Source: Stentor coeruleus
Lineage: Eukaryota > Ciliophora > Heterotrichea > Heterotrichida > Stentoridae
Reading direction: 5' to 3'
DNA length: 50,665 nt
Assembly (NCBI GenBank): GCA_001970955.1
Contig: MPUH01000491.1
Coordinates: 1-50,665 of the forward strand
Below, piece after piece: positions 21,877 through 31,371 of this stretch (position 1 is the first letter of the stretch; each line of letters opens with the position of its first letter). The notes under the pieces are model-generated. The model was not told the DNA's origin. It was given only the letters and a program-made list of their open reading frames with translations, and made no database searches. The position numbers were made by a program, and so were the translations under genes.

Positions 21877-22759
21877 ATTTTATAGTTTAAATGATGCAAG
21901 GCTTAGAAATGGTGTGAGGATGATGGGAGGATTTGAGTTTTGTGTTTTGATGATAAAAGTTTTATATAAATTAAGAATAGGGTTAAATCTTATATTAAAC
22001 TTAATCAGATTTCTATACAAATATTAGAATAAAAGATATAATTTTTATATTTTGACTATAGTATTTATAAAACTAAGGCTATATTATATCAGTATTTTTA
22101 TAGCTTCATAATAAAACTCCCAAAGATGTACTACATAGATTCTTGGTATGCTCTTCATCCCACTTTTCATCACAACATTTATAGTTTTGCTTAAATCCTC
22201 CATACTAATCAAATCATTATTTTTTTCAGTCTTCCTATCTTGTCCATTAATCATATCAAAATTATAAGTAAATCCTGATCATTTCATTATCTTAATTTTT
22301 AGCTTAGTCATAGCTATAAGTGAGTTGGTGTATGATTTAAAATTGATTAATTTTTTATAATGATTTAACCTTGAAGTAAAATATTACTTAGTATAGTTTT
22401 ATCGATAATATTCACTTGTCAGGTTTGTTTGCCTTGAATATGGATTTATTTTCTAGTTTTTTCATTTCTTGCGACTGAAAAGATTGGAGTTAAGGGTTAG
22501 TTTGATTTTGTTCTGAATTCTTCAAGTCTTTGTTTGGATATTGTAACAAGATTATGACGAGATTTCATTTTTTCTTTGACATGCAATATATAAGATTTTA
22601 TTGATTTAGATGGAAATAAGAGGAAAAAGATGAGGATTTTAAGATGAAAGAAGTTTGGAAAGATGCTTAGGGAGAGGGTGGTTGGGAGAATGAAAGGGTT
22701 TATTGGAAGAGAATTGGATTATATTAGAATGAGAATTGGATTATAATAAATAACTGTAA
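21877..22759. other. Intergenic region with possible hidden minus-strand gene
   Basis: 883 bp between the divergent methyltransferase and CFAP96-like genes. It includes coding-like minus-strand fragments (22084-22568, listed separately) and, at 22620-22750, a strongly G-rich plus strand. Confidence 0.5.
22084..22568 (-). pseudogene. Possible small gene or decaying gene, unknown family
   Basis: On the minus strand several fragments look coding: 'MKSRHNLVTISKQRLEEF' from ATG 22568, 'SQEMKKLENKSIFKANKP', 'HYKKLINFKSYTNSLIAMTK', and a complete 56-aa frame 22254-22084 ('MINGQDRKTEKNNDLISMED...' to TAA). A single TGA separates the last two, which are otherwise in one frame. I could not place 15-nt introns that join all pieces, so it is either a decayed gene or a run of chance frames. 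The C-rich minus strand just upstream (22620-22750) resembles the 5' flanks of real genes here. Confidence 0.3.
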
Positions 22760-23671
22760 ATGTCGGGAAGTGCAATGAATAGACACGAAGATATTAGAAA
22801 AGAGACTTTTCAACAGTCAAAGTTTGACCCAATGAAGAGCAAGTTTGGTATGTTTTCGCACCCTGGCTTTCTTGCTACGACTGAAGATACTTATGCAAGG
22901 CCTTTAAGAAACCACAGAGACTCTGAAGGCAAAGTGACCCTAGGGCCGAAAAATTTCATGGTTTCCACAACCAAGTCCAATCAAAACGGTGGGTGTTTCT
23001 CCGTCCCTAACTACGAATGCGACCTTTATGAAGATCCTCCAAGAGTTTATCAAATCGAAAAAGCACGAGCCGAAAGGATGTACAAAACAAACGGTTCAGC
23101 ATGGAAGCACAGTGGAATCCACATTGACCAGCAATATCCATACAATTATGCTCCAGATCCAATAAAATCTGTAAAAAATCATAGAGAACCAGATTTCACT
23201 GTAAAAACAGGCCCAAAAGGTTTCTTTACAGCCCCACCAAAAAAAGGTTCATCAACCCCTGGAATCACAATCGGCAAAGTCCCAGAACATGTTGCAGACC
23301 CATATGAAAGCTATGAAAACTGGCTTAAATCTGAAAAACTGAAACAAAAAAGTAAACGTTTATATGGAGACTTTAAATCAACTTCACATGGGCAGAAGAA
23401 CTTTACAGATAATCGAGATCTTTTTAAGAAAGGAAATGATGGCAAAGGGTGGAAAAAATATGATTATGATGGAGCTAATCATCAAAAACCATTTATGGCA
23501 ACTTGTCCTATTGGGTTTACTATTGAAAAGTACCCTGAACATGTATCTAATGCTGTTAGGGAAATTTCAGAGACTAGGAAAATTGAAAAGCCTTGGAAGC
23601 ACACTGGGGTTCTGGGCTCGGTGCCTTCAAGATCAGTAGCGAAACTCCTTTATCAGGATTATATGGCTTAG
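22760..23671 (+). CDS. CFAP96-like (C4orf47/UPF0602) ciliary protein
   Basis: 303 aa, ATG start, TAG stop. It is rich in Gly, Pro, Lys and aromatic residues, with little secondary structure expected. Blocks resembling vertebrate C4orf47/CFAP96 are 'DPMKSKFGMFSHPGFLATTEDTY' near the N-terminus (family: '...IGLFSEMGYITIGDKY'), 'GPKNFMVSTTKSNQNGGCF', 'GPKGFFTAPPKKGSSTPGITIG' with 'EHVADPY', and a second 'PFMATCPIGFTIEKYPEHVS'. The family is conserved in ciliated organisms and associated with centrosomes and cilia. The call rests on remembered motif similarity, not a search. Only 63 bp separate it from the next gene on the same strand. Confidence 0.7.
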   Translation: MSGSAMNRHEDIRKETFQQSKFDPMKSKFGMFSHPGFLATTEDTYARPLRNHRDSEGKVTLGPKNFMVSTTKSNQNGGCFSVPNYECDLYEDPPRVYQIEKARAERMYKTNGSAWKHSGIHIDQQYPYNYAPDPIKSVKNHREPDFTVKTGPKGFFTAPPKKGSSTPGITIGKVPEHVADPYESYENWLKSEKLKQKSKRLYGDFKSTSHGQKNFTDNRDLFKKGNDGKGWKKYDYDGANHQKPFMATCPIGFTIEKYPEHVSNAVREISETRKIEKPWKHTGVLGSVPSRSVAKLLYQDYMA

Positions 23672-23734
23672 TTTAGTAATAAAATTTATTTATCAAAATT
23701 ATTTTTGAACAGCTGATATTAGAATAAAATTTAA

Positions 23735-25282
23735 ATGAAAAATGAAAAAATCGTTAGAACGGCCTTTGTCAGGTCTTTCAGCACTAAAACTTTGGCTCTA
23801 AGCTCGCTTGGTGGTAGGAATCCTTTAAAAGACTCAGGGCAAAAGTCTTCAAGAGAAGCTTCATTGGATAGTTCAAAATCGTCAATTCGAAAATTTGAAA
23901 AATGTTTACCGAAACTTGAAATGGAAAAAGCGTTTATAAAACCGAAGCCTAGTGCCAAGAGCTTCAGAAGTCAAAGTAGCGACAGAGCTATAAAGGCGAA
24001 AAATGAAGAATCACAGTCTAGATACTGTAAAGATAGTTTACAAGAATATGCTTTACTTGATGATATTATGTCGAAGTTTACATTGAAAAGTATTGAAAGT
24101 ATAAGAAAAGAGTATAGTGCTACTATTGGGAATGAAGTTGTGTATAAAAATTTCATTGCTCTACTTTCACAATTAGATCCAGTGTTTCACCAGAATCAGT
24201 TGCTACAATTTTCTATGAGTAGAGCTAGAGAAGTATTTCATTTGTATTTATCAAGGCCTGGCCAAGTATTGCAAACATTTAAAACCCTCCCAAAGACATG
24301 TGAAAGCACTAGAATATCGAAAACCATTTTATCCCAATGCAAAAACAACATAAAAAGCATCAACAAAGATAAAATCAAAGGTGCAGCAAATGATATTTTA
24401 GAAGCCCTAAAACTAATCCTGTCCATCCAAAGCAAAACTTTCAAATCCAAAGTTTTCATTCCCAAAGAACCTGATTATCTAAAGCTTAAAACTCAAGAAG
24501 ACTTCACAGCTGAAGACCCTAATTTCGATATAAGTATAACTAACATTGCAACTTTGCCATCTGAAATCGAAAAACCCTCCACACCAATAAACACTTGTGC
24601 ATCTGAAGAACCCATAGATAATCCTCTAAAACCTATAACAAATGACCTTACAAAAAGTTCTAAAAAAAAAATCCTAGACCAACTCTTCCTAAAACTCAAA
24701 GACCCAACAAATTACAACGAAAGCAACACTTACCAAACCTCAGAAAACATTGTAGAATCCCAAGAAAACTTAGAAAATCAATTTTCATGCAAAATTTCTA
24801 ATACAAAAAACCAAGAGTCCATAAAAATCAAACCTTCGCGAAGATCAAATTCCTCAATACAAAACTATATGAAAAAAACTAAAAAACCTTCTGAAATCCC
24901 TACAGAATTCACAAAACCTGTATTGAAGAATGTAAAATCTGATTTAAGAAAAAGAGAATGGGATGAACTTAGAAAAGTAAAATTTACATAGAGAAAAAAA
25001 GAAGCAGAAGAACGTGATAAAAAGGAAATCCTAGATGAAATCAAGAAGAAACAAGAGGAAGAAGAAAGTTTGAAAAGGTTTTTAGGTGAGAAAAAAAAGA
25101 ATGAAAAAGCAGAGATTATGAGATATAAAGAAGAAGAGATTAAGGAACAAAGGAGGATTAAAGAACTGAAGAAAATGGAGAATATGATGGAGATAATGGA
25201 TGAAGTCAAGAGAAATATTGAGAAATCGGAGATGATGAAAAACTCATCGAAAGTATTTGATTTAGAAGATAATGATGTATAA
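23735..25282 (+). CDS. Uncharacterised basic protein with C-terminal coiled coil, one intron
   Basis: 510 aa after removal of a 15-nt intron (24977-24991); ATG start, TAA stop. Residues 1-90 are Ser/Lys-rich and probably disordered. About 95-245 is a helical segment ('LLDDIMSKFTLKSIESIRKE'); about 250-390 is low-complexity and Asn/Thr/Pro-rich. Without the intron the frame would stop at the TAG inside it; with it the protein gains a strongly charged coiled coil ('KKEAEERDKKEILDEIKKKQ' and beyond). No family is recognised. Neighbouring cilium-type genes make a cytoskeletal role plausible, but this is only context. Confidence 0.8.
24977..24991 (+). other. 15-nt spliceosomal intron
   Basis: GTAAAATTTACATAG. 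It is preceded by codons for 'DELRK' and followed by 'RKKEAEERDKKE', in phase, and removes the only stop between the two halves of the gene. Confidence 0.85.
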
Positions 25283-26032
25283 ATAGTTAAGATGTTGTTG
25301 AAATAAGTTTTAAAAATTGATAGTTTGGGATAAATCGGTTGCCAAGATAGGTTTTCAGTTTAGATAATTGTAGTTGGAATTTTTTGAAAAAAATGCAGAG
25401 GATGGAAAGGTTTTTTAAGTCATATTTTCTATTTTTTGAAGTTTTTATGACTTACAGATAGAATTTTATAATTATTATATATTTAGTTACTTATAGCTTT
25501 TTTATAAATCTTCATGCAAATAAGCAATCTAACTATATAGTCTTTAAGCATTTTCAAAAGAAATAAATTGTTATTCTTTTATAAAATAATTTTTAGTATG
25601 TATTTTAAAGCAAAAGCATGACTATTTTAATAAAGAAGCTAAATTCCCAAAATTTAGTTGAACTTTACTTATGATTGAAATATAGCATAGCATTTTTCTA
25701 AGAAAATACATTCTTTATAGCTAAAAAAATTAAACTTTTTAGATTATTTTTAATTGTAAGTTCATAAACTGACGATAAGGTTTGAAACACTATCTAAGTT
25801 AGTAGAACAATTGATCAACACAATTAAACTGAAAAAAACTACAAAAAACTACAAAAAAATGTTTAATTAAAAATCAGAAGTGTTTTATGCATTTGCTTAT
25901 GACTGTCATGGATAGTATCAATTTTCTGTAAAAAAAACTTTAGCATAGTATTGATTAATGGTTTAATTATCATAAGAAATTTATTTTACATAAGAATCTG
26001 AAGCAAAGCAATATGAAATAAACGGATAAAAA
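25283..26032. other. Intergenic, nothing recognised
   Basis: 750 bp, A+T-rich, between two plus-strand genes. A short A-rich repeat of 'AAAAACTAC' units occurs near 25835. No frame of note. Confidence 0.5.
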
Positions 26033-26689
26033 ATGCTACCGATTCCTAAATTTATAGGCAATATCTCAACAAGTCCTGAACAAAGCAGAATAAGGCATCT
26101 ACTAATAAAGCAGAATCTTTTATTATCGGAAATAGTTTCAAGTAACACCCGTAAGATTCTAGAACTCCAGTCAATTCTTCGCAAGTACCACAGAGAAGAG
26201 AAGCTGACAAACATAATCAATCCTAACCCTCTACAACCTGACCCACTCGAACAGATTTCCTTACCTTATAAAGCGAAACTAAAACCAGTTGAAGAAATCT
26301 CAAAAGTTATTTGCAAATCCAAATTCTTTCGTTTTACCATGCAATTAAAATCTAAACCCAATGTTGAGATTTTAAAAAATGATAGGATTGAATTATCAGT
26401 ATCACTTTACACGTCCGAAAGAATGCCTCAGAAAATAATGTTTACTATGCATGGGAAAAACATTATAAAAGGAGATACAACTGCAATTATGGCTTATGAT
26501 TCTGTTGAATCAAAGCATTTGGCTCATTTTAAAATGCAAATCTGTGAAGTGTCTTCGCATTATTTTGGTGGGTGGATTTATTTATTAGTTGAAGCCAAAC
26601 AGGTACTGGCGACTAGAGGAATTTATATAAAACCCTATGTGGTTAAAAACTTAAGAATCAGAGCTAAAGATAACAAAAATCAGGAATAG
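26033..26689 (+). CDS. Uncharacterised protein, predicted beta-sandwich C-terminal half
   Basis: 218 aa, ATG start, TAG stop. Residues 1-75 are helical and charged ('SRIRHLLIKQNLLLSEIVSS'). Residues about 95-215 alternate hydrophobic strands: 'FRFTMQLKSKPNVEILKNDR', 'IELSVSLYTSE', 'KIMFTMHGK', 'AHFKMQICEVSSHYFGGWIY' and 'IYIKPYVVKNLRIRAK'. This is compatible with an immunoglobulin-like or beta-sandwich fold. The pattern 'F.M.I.EVS' followed by a closing 'P.VV..LRIRAK' is faintly like DNA-binding or interaction beta-sandwiches, but I cannot name a family. No signal peptide or TM. Confidence 0.7.
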   Translation: MLPIPKFIGNISTSPEQSRIRHLLIKQNLLLSEIVSSNTRKILELQSILRKYHREEKLTNIINPNPLQPDPLEQISLPYKAKLKPVEEISKVICKSKFFRFTMQLKSKPNVEILKNDRIELSVSLYTSERMPQKIMFTMHGKNIIKGDTTAIMAYDSVESKHLAHFKMQICEVSSHYFGGWIYLLVEAKQVLATRGIYIKPYVVKNLRIRAKDNKNQE

Positions 26690-27870
26690 TCTAGTAATTT
26701 AAATTATGAAAAGGTAATAATAACATTTTATTTTTGACATTTAGATTTCACTTTTATGTTGAAATTTAAATATTATCTTAACACTTTGATTAAAAATAAT
26801 ACATTAATGCTAAAGAAAAACAAAGATTTGATATATAAATCTTTGTACTAATATATTCATTTTATTTTGAGTTTTAGTATAATTCTTATATGATTGATTT
26901 ATATATGCTGAAATCTTGAAATTGCTGATTTGTTTGAAAAAATCTTACATTTGTGTTTGAATTATATGAAATCCTACCCTAAACTTTGTTTTTATTAAAA
27001 ATGAAATTTGGCAATCTTTAAGATAAAAAGACTGAAAATTTACAGCTGAGATTTTCAAACAGATGTCCTTTATAAGAATTTTATTTGATTATATTTTGGT
27101 TTTTCAAAATTGCACTTAAAACTCTAGATAAGTTAAAAGTGAAAAAAAATAAATAGGGTTCTTAAGTGCAAAACCATGACAAGTTATTATAAAATAGTTT
27201 ATATAAAAATTATAATAGTGTTTTAAAATTAATAGTCTTATATTTTATTGAGATAATTAAATGCATTACTTAATATTATTATTAGAGGTATAAGAGGATA
27301 ACTATGTTGAAAAAAAAAAACTAAAACCTTGTTTAAAAAAATATAGTCTACTTAGGGTATTAAAATATGAAAAAATAAAGGTTTATGCAACTCCCGATTT
27401 TAAAATTCTTTATAAGTTAATTAAAGTGAAAAGCTGCTAAATAAATTTCTAAATTATAAAACTACAAAAAAATCTACTAAATCGATAAAATTTGTTGGAT
27501 ATTTATTCTAAAAATCTTCAACTAACTAAACTTTATCCAGTAAACTAGTAAATAGCATCTATACCTAAAAAATAACCTAAATATTAAGCCTCTCTTCCAA
27601 CACCTAACACAAAAAAATAATTCCAATAATCTATTAAAAAGTTTGTCAAGTATAAATATAAAATCTCTCTAAAGCCTATACATTAAAAAATGCACATCTC
27701 TACTTATCATTCTTAAAATAAAAACCTAATCACAATCTATAATTTCCATCATCAAACTATCAAATAAACCATCCATGCATATTTTCTCCAAAAATCAAAT
27801 TTCCACTTTCTGACTATAAAACTCTTCTATATCCTTCAACAATCATAAATTATTTTTTTAACACATATTA
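26690..27870. other. 1.2-kb intergenic region, nothing recognised
   Basis: Lies between the 3' ends of two convergent genes. A+T-rich; 27520-27870 is C-rich over G on the plus strand. No reading frame or RNA gene that I can support. Confidence 0.5.
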
Positions 27871-28563
27871 TTATACTTGATATGATTTTAAACGTGAACT
27901 CAATGAACCCAACAAACTATCCACCATATCCAAAGAATTTTTTCCTACCATTGTCGACTTTAACTTACACTCAGGCAACACTGTATCTACAATTGAATAA
28001 GACTTTCTCATCCTTTTAAATTTGCTTTGCTGTATAATCTCCAGTTCATTATTCAATTCTCTTAATTGATCTTTTAACCTTTGTGTTGTCTCAGCATTAT
28101 GATCTTTTAAATCATCTAGTTCAGAACATGTTATAGCTAAATCCTCTAATGCTCTATGATAATACTGTGTTAATTGATCATTTTCATATTCTTTTTCACG
28201 AATTTTCCCAGTTAAAATATCATAATCAATCTCAAGTTCTTTGTTATGTCTTTGCATTGTTTTGAGTTTTTCAGTAGTAATTTTTAGTTCTTTCATAAGT
28301 TTATCATTATGTTTTTCTACTTCAAAAAGCTTTTTTCTAAAGTCTTCCTGTATATTTTATACTTTTAAGGTTTTGATTTGTTCTTTTAGAATATCATTTT
28401 CGCTTTGTAAAGCTTGGATTGTTGCGGCTTGGTTCTCAATGTCATATTCCAGCTCAGCTTCTACTGCACGACTAGTTTCTTGGAATTCTTCGAAATCTTT
28501 AGTTAGTTGTGAAAGCTGTTGACTTTTTTCAAGGAGCTCCATTTTCAGGACTTCTGCTGCCAT
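27871..28563 (-). CDS. NudE/NDEL1-like coiled-coil protein, one intron
   Basis: 225 aa after removal of a 15-nt intron (28348-28362); ATG start, TAA stop. Residues 1-165 are a nearly unbroken coiled coil. 'DFEEFQETSRAVEAELEYDI' matches the NudE signature in which 'EFQEGSRELEAELE' starts the Lis1-binding helix. Later 'KELEIDYDILTGKIREKEYE' followed by 'YHRALEDLAITCSELDD' resembles the family's 'RATI.SLEDFE..LNQAIERNA.LESELD' block. NudE recruits Lis1 to dynein at spindle poles, basal bodies and vesicles. The short C-terminal tail (about 60 aa, Ser/Lys-rich) is typical. A generic coiled-coil match is the main alternative. Confidence 0.75.
28348..28362 (-). other. 15-nt spliceosomal intron
   Basis: Minus strand GTATAAAATATACAG. 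It joins 'LKEQIKTLK' to 'EDFRKKLFEVEKHNDKLMKE', continuing the coiled-coil heptads in phase, and removes a stop in the first exon's frame. Confidence 0.85.
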
Positions 28564-29228
28564 ATTGTATAATAAGATGCAATTTTAGTATATATAAATG
28601 ATTGGAGATTGATTTGTATTATGTTAAACATTTATAAACTGGGTAGAAGAGCGAGGGTTAAGAAAGTTTATTTGTAGGATAATTCGGGGGAAAATTAGGT
28701 GTATTAAAAATGCGAGTTTTTTGTGTGGATTTTATTTTTAAGGAAATAATGTGTGGTATGAGTTTAGGATGATTTTGGTTTTAGGAAGTGAGATGATATG
28801 ATAATAGTGGGAATATGGAGTGTAAGTTTTCAAATTGCTGTTGTAGAAAAGGTTTCTGTGGTTTATGAGGAGTTGTATAGTTTATGAGTAGCCTTATAGT
28901 AATTTCAAGAGAAAAAAAACAGATAAATCTAATACAATAAAATTCTGTTTCACTAGCAAGTATTTTCATTATATCTATAAATAAACACTACTTTCAAGCA
29001 TATATTTTGATTTCTTCACAATCTCTAATAATTATATTTGAAATTTCTTTAAAAATTACTATTAACATCATAAAGCATTTCATCTCCTACAAATCCAATC
29101 AAAAACTTCTTCATCTCCCATTCCTTTCTAACCATCCTTCACCCCACTAAACAAATACCTATTTCATATCTTAAAACCCAAATCCTTTTCTAATATTTAT
29201 TCTCAACGGAAATCACATCTAATAAATC
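28564..29228. promoter_or_regulatory. Divergent promoter region, NudE-like / SHIPPO
   Basis: 665 bp between two divergent start codons. The left half is G-rich on the plus strand (28620-28800) and the right half C-rich (29060-29200), so each gene sees a C-rich leader on its own coding strand, with the switch between them. No discrete element is recognised. Confidence 0.4.
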
Positions 29229-30442
29229 ATGCAAAAAGAGTCCCCAGCATGGACAATGACAAGCCGAAAATTCTACTCCCACCATGAAACCACCCCAGGA
29301 CCAGGAGCATATTCACATTCTTCAACCCTAAGCGGACCAAATTTTCGTATAGGTCGTTCAACAAGAGAAGTTCTTAACTCAAATCCCGAAGGTCCAGGTC
29401 CTGGTTCATATTCCCCACAAAAACACCTTCCATTCCAAGGAAACACTTTGTAACATTTACTCAGTATGCCAACATCTAATCGTACTCAAATGGTTCGCAA
29501 TTATAATATCCCAGGTCCAGGCCAATATTCATCGTTTATAAAATCTGAAGGTCCAGCTTATACACTTCGTGGGAGAAAATATTTAGAATTTAAAGAAAAA
29601 AACCCAGGTCCTGGTTGTTATACTCCAATATATAATTCATCATTAGAAAGAGCTCCATCATTTACTTTAGGTACTGCGAAAAGAGATACATCTTTAGCAT
29701 CGAACAGATCTCCAGGGCCAGGGAATTATGATTTTAAAAATACTTTATCAGGACCTGGCTGGGGTTTTGGATCAAGTACCCGTTCTGTTTCTATAGGTAA
29801 TAATATACCTGGTCCTGGTAGTTATTCAATAAAGTCTCAAGATTCGAATGTTTCTTTTTCTATGACTCCAAGAAGACCAATTCATGAAAAAATGAGAGTA
29901 ACTCCAGGTCCAGGGGCTTATGATTACTTTCTTAAAGAAGGTTTTCCACAATTTTCTATATCAAAAAGCCAAAGAAAAAATCTTGAATCGGAATCACCGA
30001 CACCTGGTCCAGGAGCTTATTCGCCTGTATTACCAAAGTCTAACATGAGAAATGTGTGTAATTAATATGTAGATTTGGAATAGCTAAAAGACTTCCTATA
30101 GAAAATCGTGAGATGACTCCAGGGCCTGGGAATTATAATCCTGTAAGTTTGGATAAAAGTCCAAGTTTTTCTTTGAGGTCGAGACCTATAGAAAAAAGAA
30201 AAGAAAAATCCCCTGGGCCTGGAAGGTACAGTCCTAATACTGATTATATACTAGGAACCTCACCAGTTTTTATAGTAGGAAAGTCGCAAAAAAAGTTCGA
30301 AACTGAACAAGAGAAATCCAGCAAACTTACCCCAGGGCCAGGAAGCTATGACAGTCCAAGCACTTTAACTGGACCTAAATGGGGTTTTGGTTCAATTCCA
30401 AAAATTAAACTCAAGCTTAATCCCTCAGTTTCCCATTCATAA
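29229..30442 (+). CDS. SHIPPO/STPG-repeat (ODF3-like) axonemal protein, two introns
   Basis: 393 aa after removal of introns at 29450-29464 (15 nt) and 30056-30072 (17 nt); ATG start, TAA stop. It is composed of 11 'PGPGxY' motifs (2 in exon 1, 6 in exon 2, 3 in exon 3), spaced about 30 residues, with short 'F.I/LG...R' stretches between ('FTLGTAKR', 'FGIAKR', 'WGFGS'). This is the SHIPPO/STPGR repeat of ODF3/CIMAP proteins, which line the inside of axonemal microtubules or outer dense fibres. It is unmistakable as a family; orthology within the family is not determined. Splicing is required: without it the gene falls into three frames. Confidence 0.92.
29450..29464 (+). other. 15-nt spliceosomal intron
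   Basis: GTAACATTTACTCAG. Joins '...PFQGNT' to 'FMPTSNRTQMVRN' through a split codon, leading straight into the next PGPG repeat. Confidence 0.85.
30056..30072 (+). other. Probable 17-nt intron
   Basis: GTGTAATTAATATGTAG. The reading frame changes between the flanking SHIPPO repeats, so the excised length must be 2 modulo 3. A 17-nt intron restores 'NMRNVFGIAKRLPIENREMT', with the expected 'FGIAKR' before a repeat. The 15-nt alternative starting at 30058 gives an early stop, and a 26-nt alternative (30058-30083) loses 'FGIA'. Confidence 0.7.
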
Positions 30443-30484
30443 ACTAACCTATTATCTTCTTCTCCATCCAAAATACTTAACTAT

Positions 30485-30898
30485 TTAAGCCTTGTTAAGA
30501 ACCGTAGCATGGCACTTACCACAATAATGCCTATTTGCATGCTTCGCCATAAAAGTTCCTGGACCACATTTCTCACAGACTCTTCTGGTTCTAGTTACCT
30601 TTGAGCTTTTATCGACTTTGTATAGGTTAAGAACTGCTAATTTAACCTTCTTTTTCTTATGAGCCTTCTTTTTAGGTGTTGTGTAAGCCTTCTTCTTCTT
30701 CTTTTTCTTACCTCCTAACAAAGCGTCTAAGGCTTCCAGGGTCGAGTATTCAGAAATTCCGTATTCGCCAACAGTCATTTCTGATCTCAGAGCTTGGCCA
30801 CCCCAGAATAAGCTTTCTTCTGTGAGGTCACTGATTTTTGTGCTTTGGTCCACATCTATGCTTATAAGACCTTCACCACTGCGGATGAATACTCTCAT
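30485..30898 (-). CDS. RPS27A: Ubiquitin-like-eS31 (RPS27A) ribosomal fusion protein
   Basis: 137 aa, TAA stop. The start is taken at ATG 30898 because the ubiquitin-like part must begin 'MRVFIRS'; upstream codons contain no ATG. Residues 1-63 are a shrunken, diverged ubiquitin-like domain ending in 'LLGG': the central helix region of ubiquitin is nearly absent. After 'GGKKKKKKK' comes ribosomal protein eS31: '[20 protein letters not shown]', then the C-x2-C...C-x2-C zinc motif in '[20 protein letters not shown]' followed by KC. A component of the 40S beak. With so diverged a ubiquitin part it may not be processed to a usable ubiquitin. Confidence 0.93.
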   Translation of the reverse strand: MRVFIRSGEGLISIDVDQSTKISDLTEESLFWGGQALRSEMTVGEYGISEYSTLEALDALLGGKKKKKKKAYTTPKKKAHKKKKVKLAVLNLYKVDKSSKVTRTRRVCEKCGPGTFMAKHANRHYCGKCHATVLNKA

Positions 30899-31371
30899 AT
30901 TTATAACCAAGGATATTGAATATGGGTTTTTTAAAGGGAAAAACTTGTTGAGGAAGAATAGAATATGTATAGCTTTGGGAATTATAACTATTTATAGATA
31001 ATAACATGATATAAAGCATAATAAAGGATTGAGGATTTATATCAATTTATGTTTTTATTGTAGTTCATATATGATTTTAGAGGTAAAAATTGTAATAATT
31101 GATTTTAGCTTTTTGGTATCATGTTGCTAAGTTTTTTTGAGATGCTGAGGGGTTTATTTTTTGAGGATCTTTGGTTTTTTAAGTGATTTTGATGATGTTG
31201 ATGGACTTGATAGTTTTGTAATGCTGGTAGGATTAAAAAGCTTTTAAGTTTTAATAAATTAGTTTTTTATTTAGGCATTATGGTCAGTTTCACCATAAGA
31301 TTTTAAGGTTTTACATTACACAAATCTCCTCATCCTTAAAATCCTAAACTTCCTTTTAAAATCCTTCTAAT
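30899..31371. promoter_or_regulatory. 5' region of eS31 and 3' end of the first PPC-repeat gene
   Basis: 473 bp. The plus strand is G-rich near 30905-30960 and 31130-31240, i.e. C-rich on the eS31 coding strand. No discrete element is recognised. Confidence 0.35.

Noticed and set aside
22084..22568. TGA read as tryptophan
   Set aside because: One in-frame TGA in an uncertain locus; all clear genes here encode Trp with TGG and have no internal TGA.
30899..30910. Extension of eS31 to an upstream TTG start
   Set aside because: Non-ATG starts are not expected; ATG 30898 places the ubiquitin-like domain exactly at residue 1.
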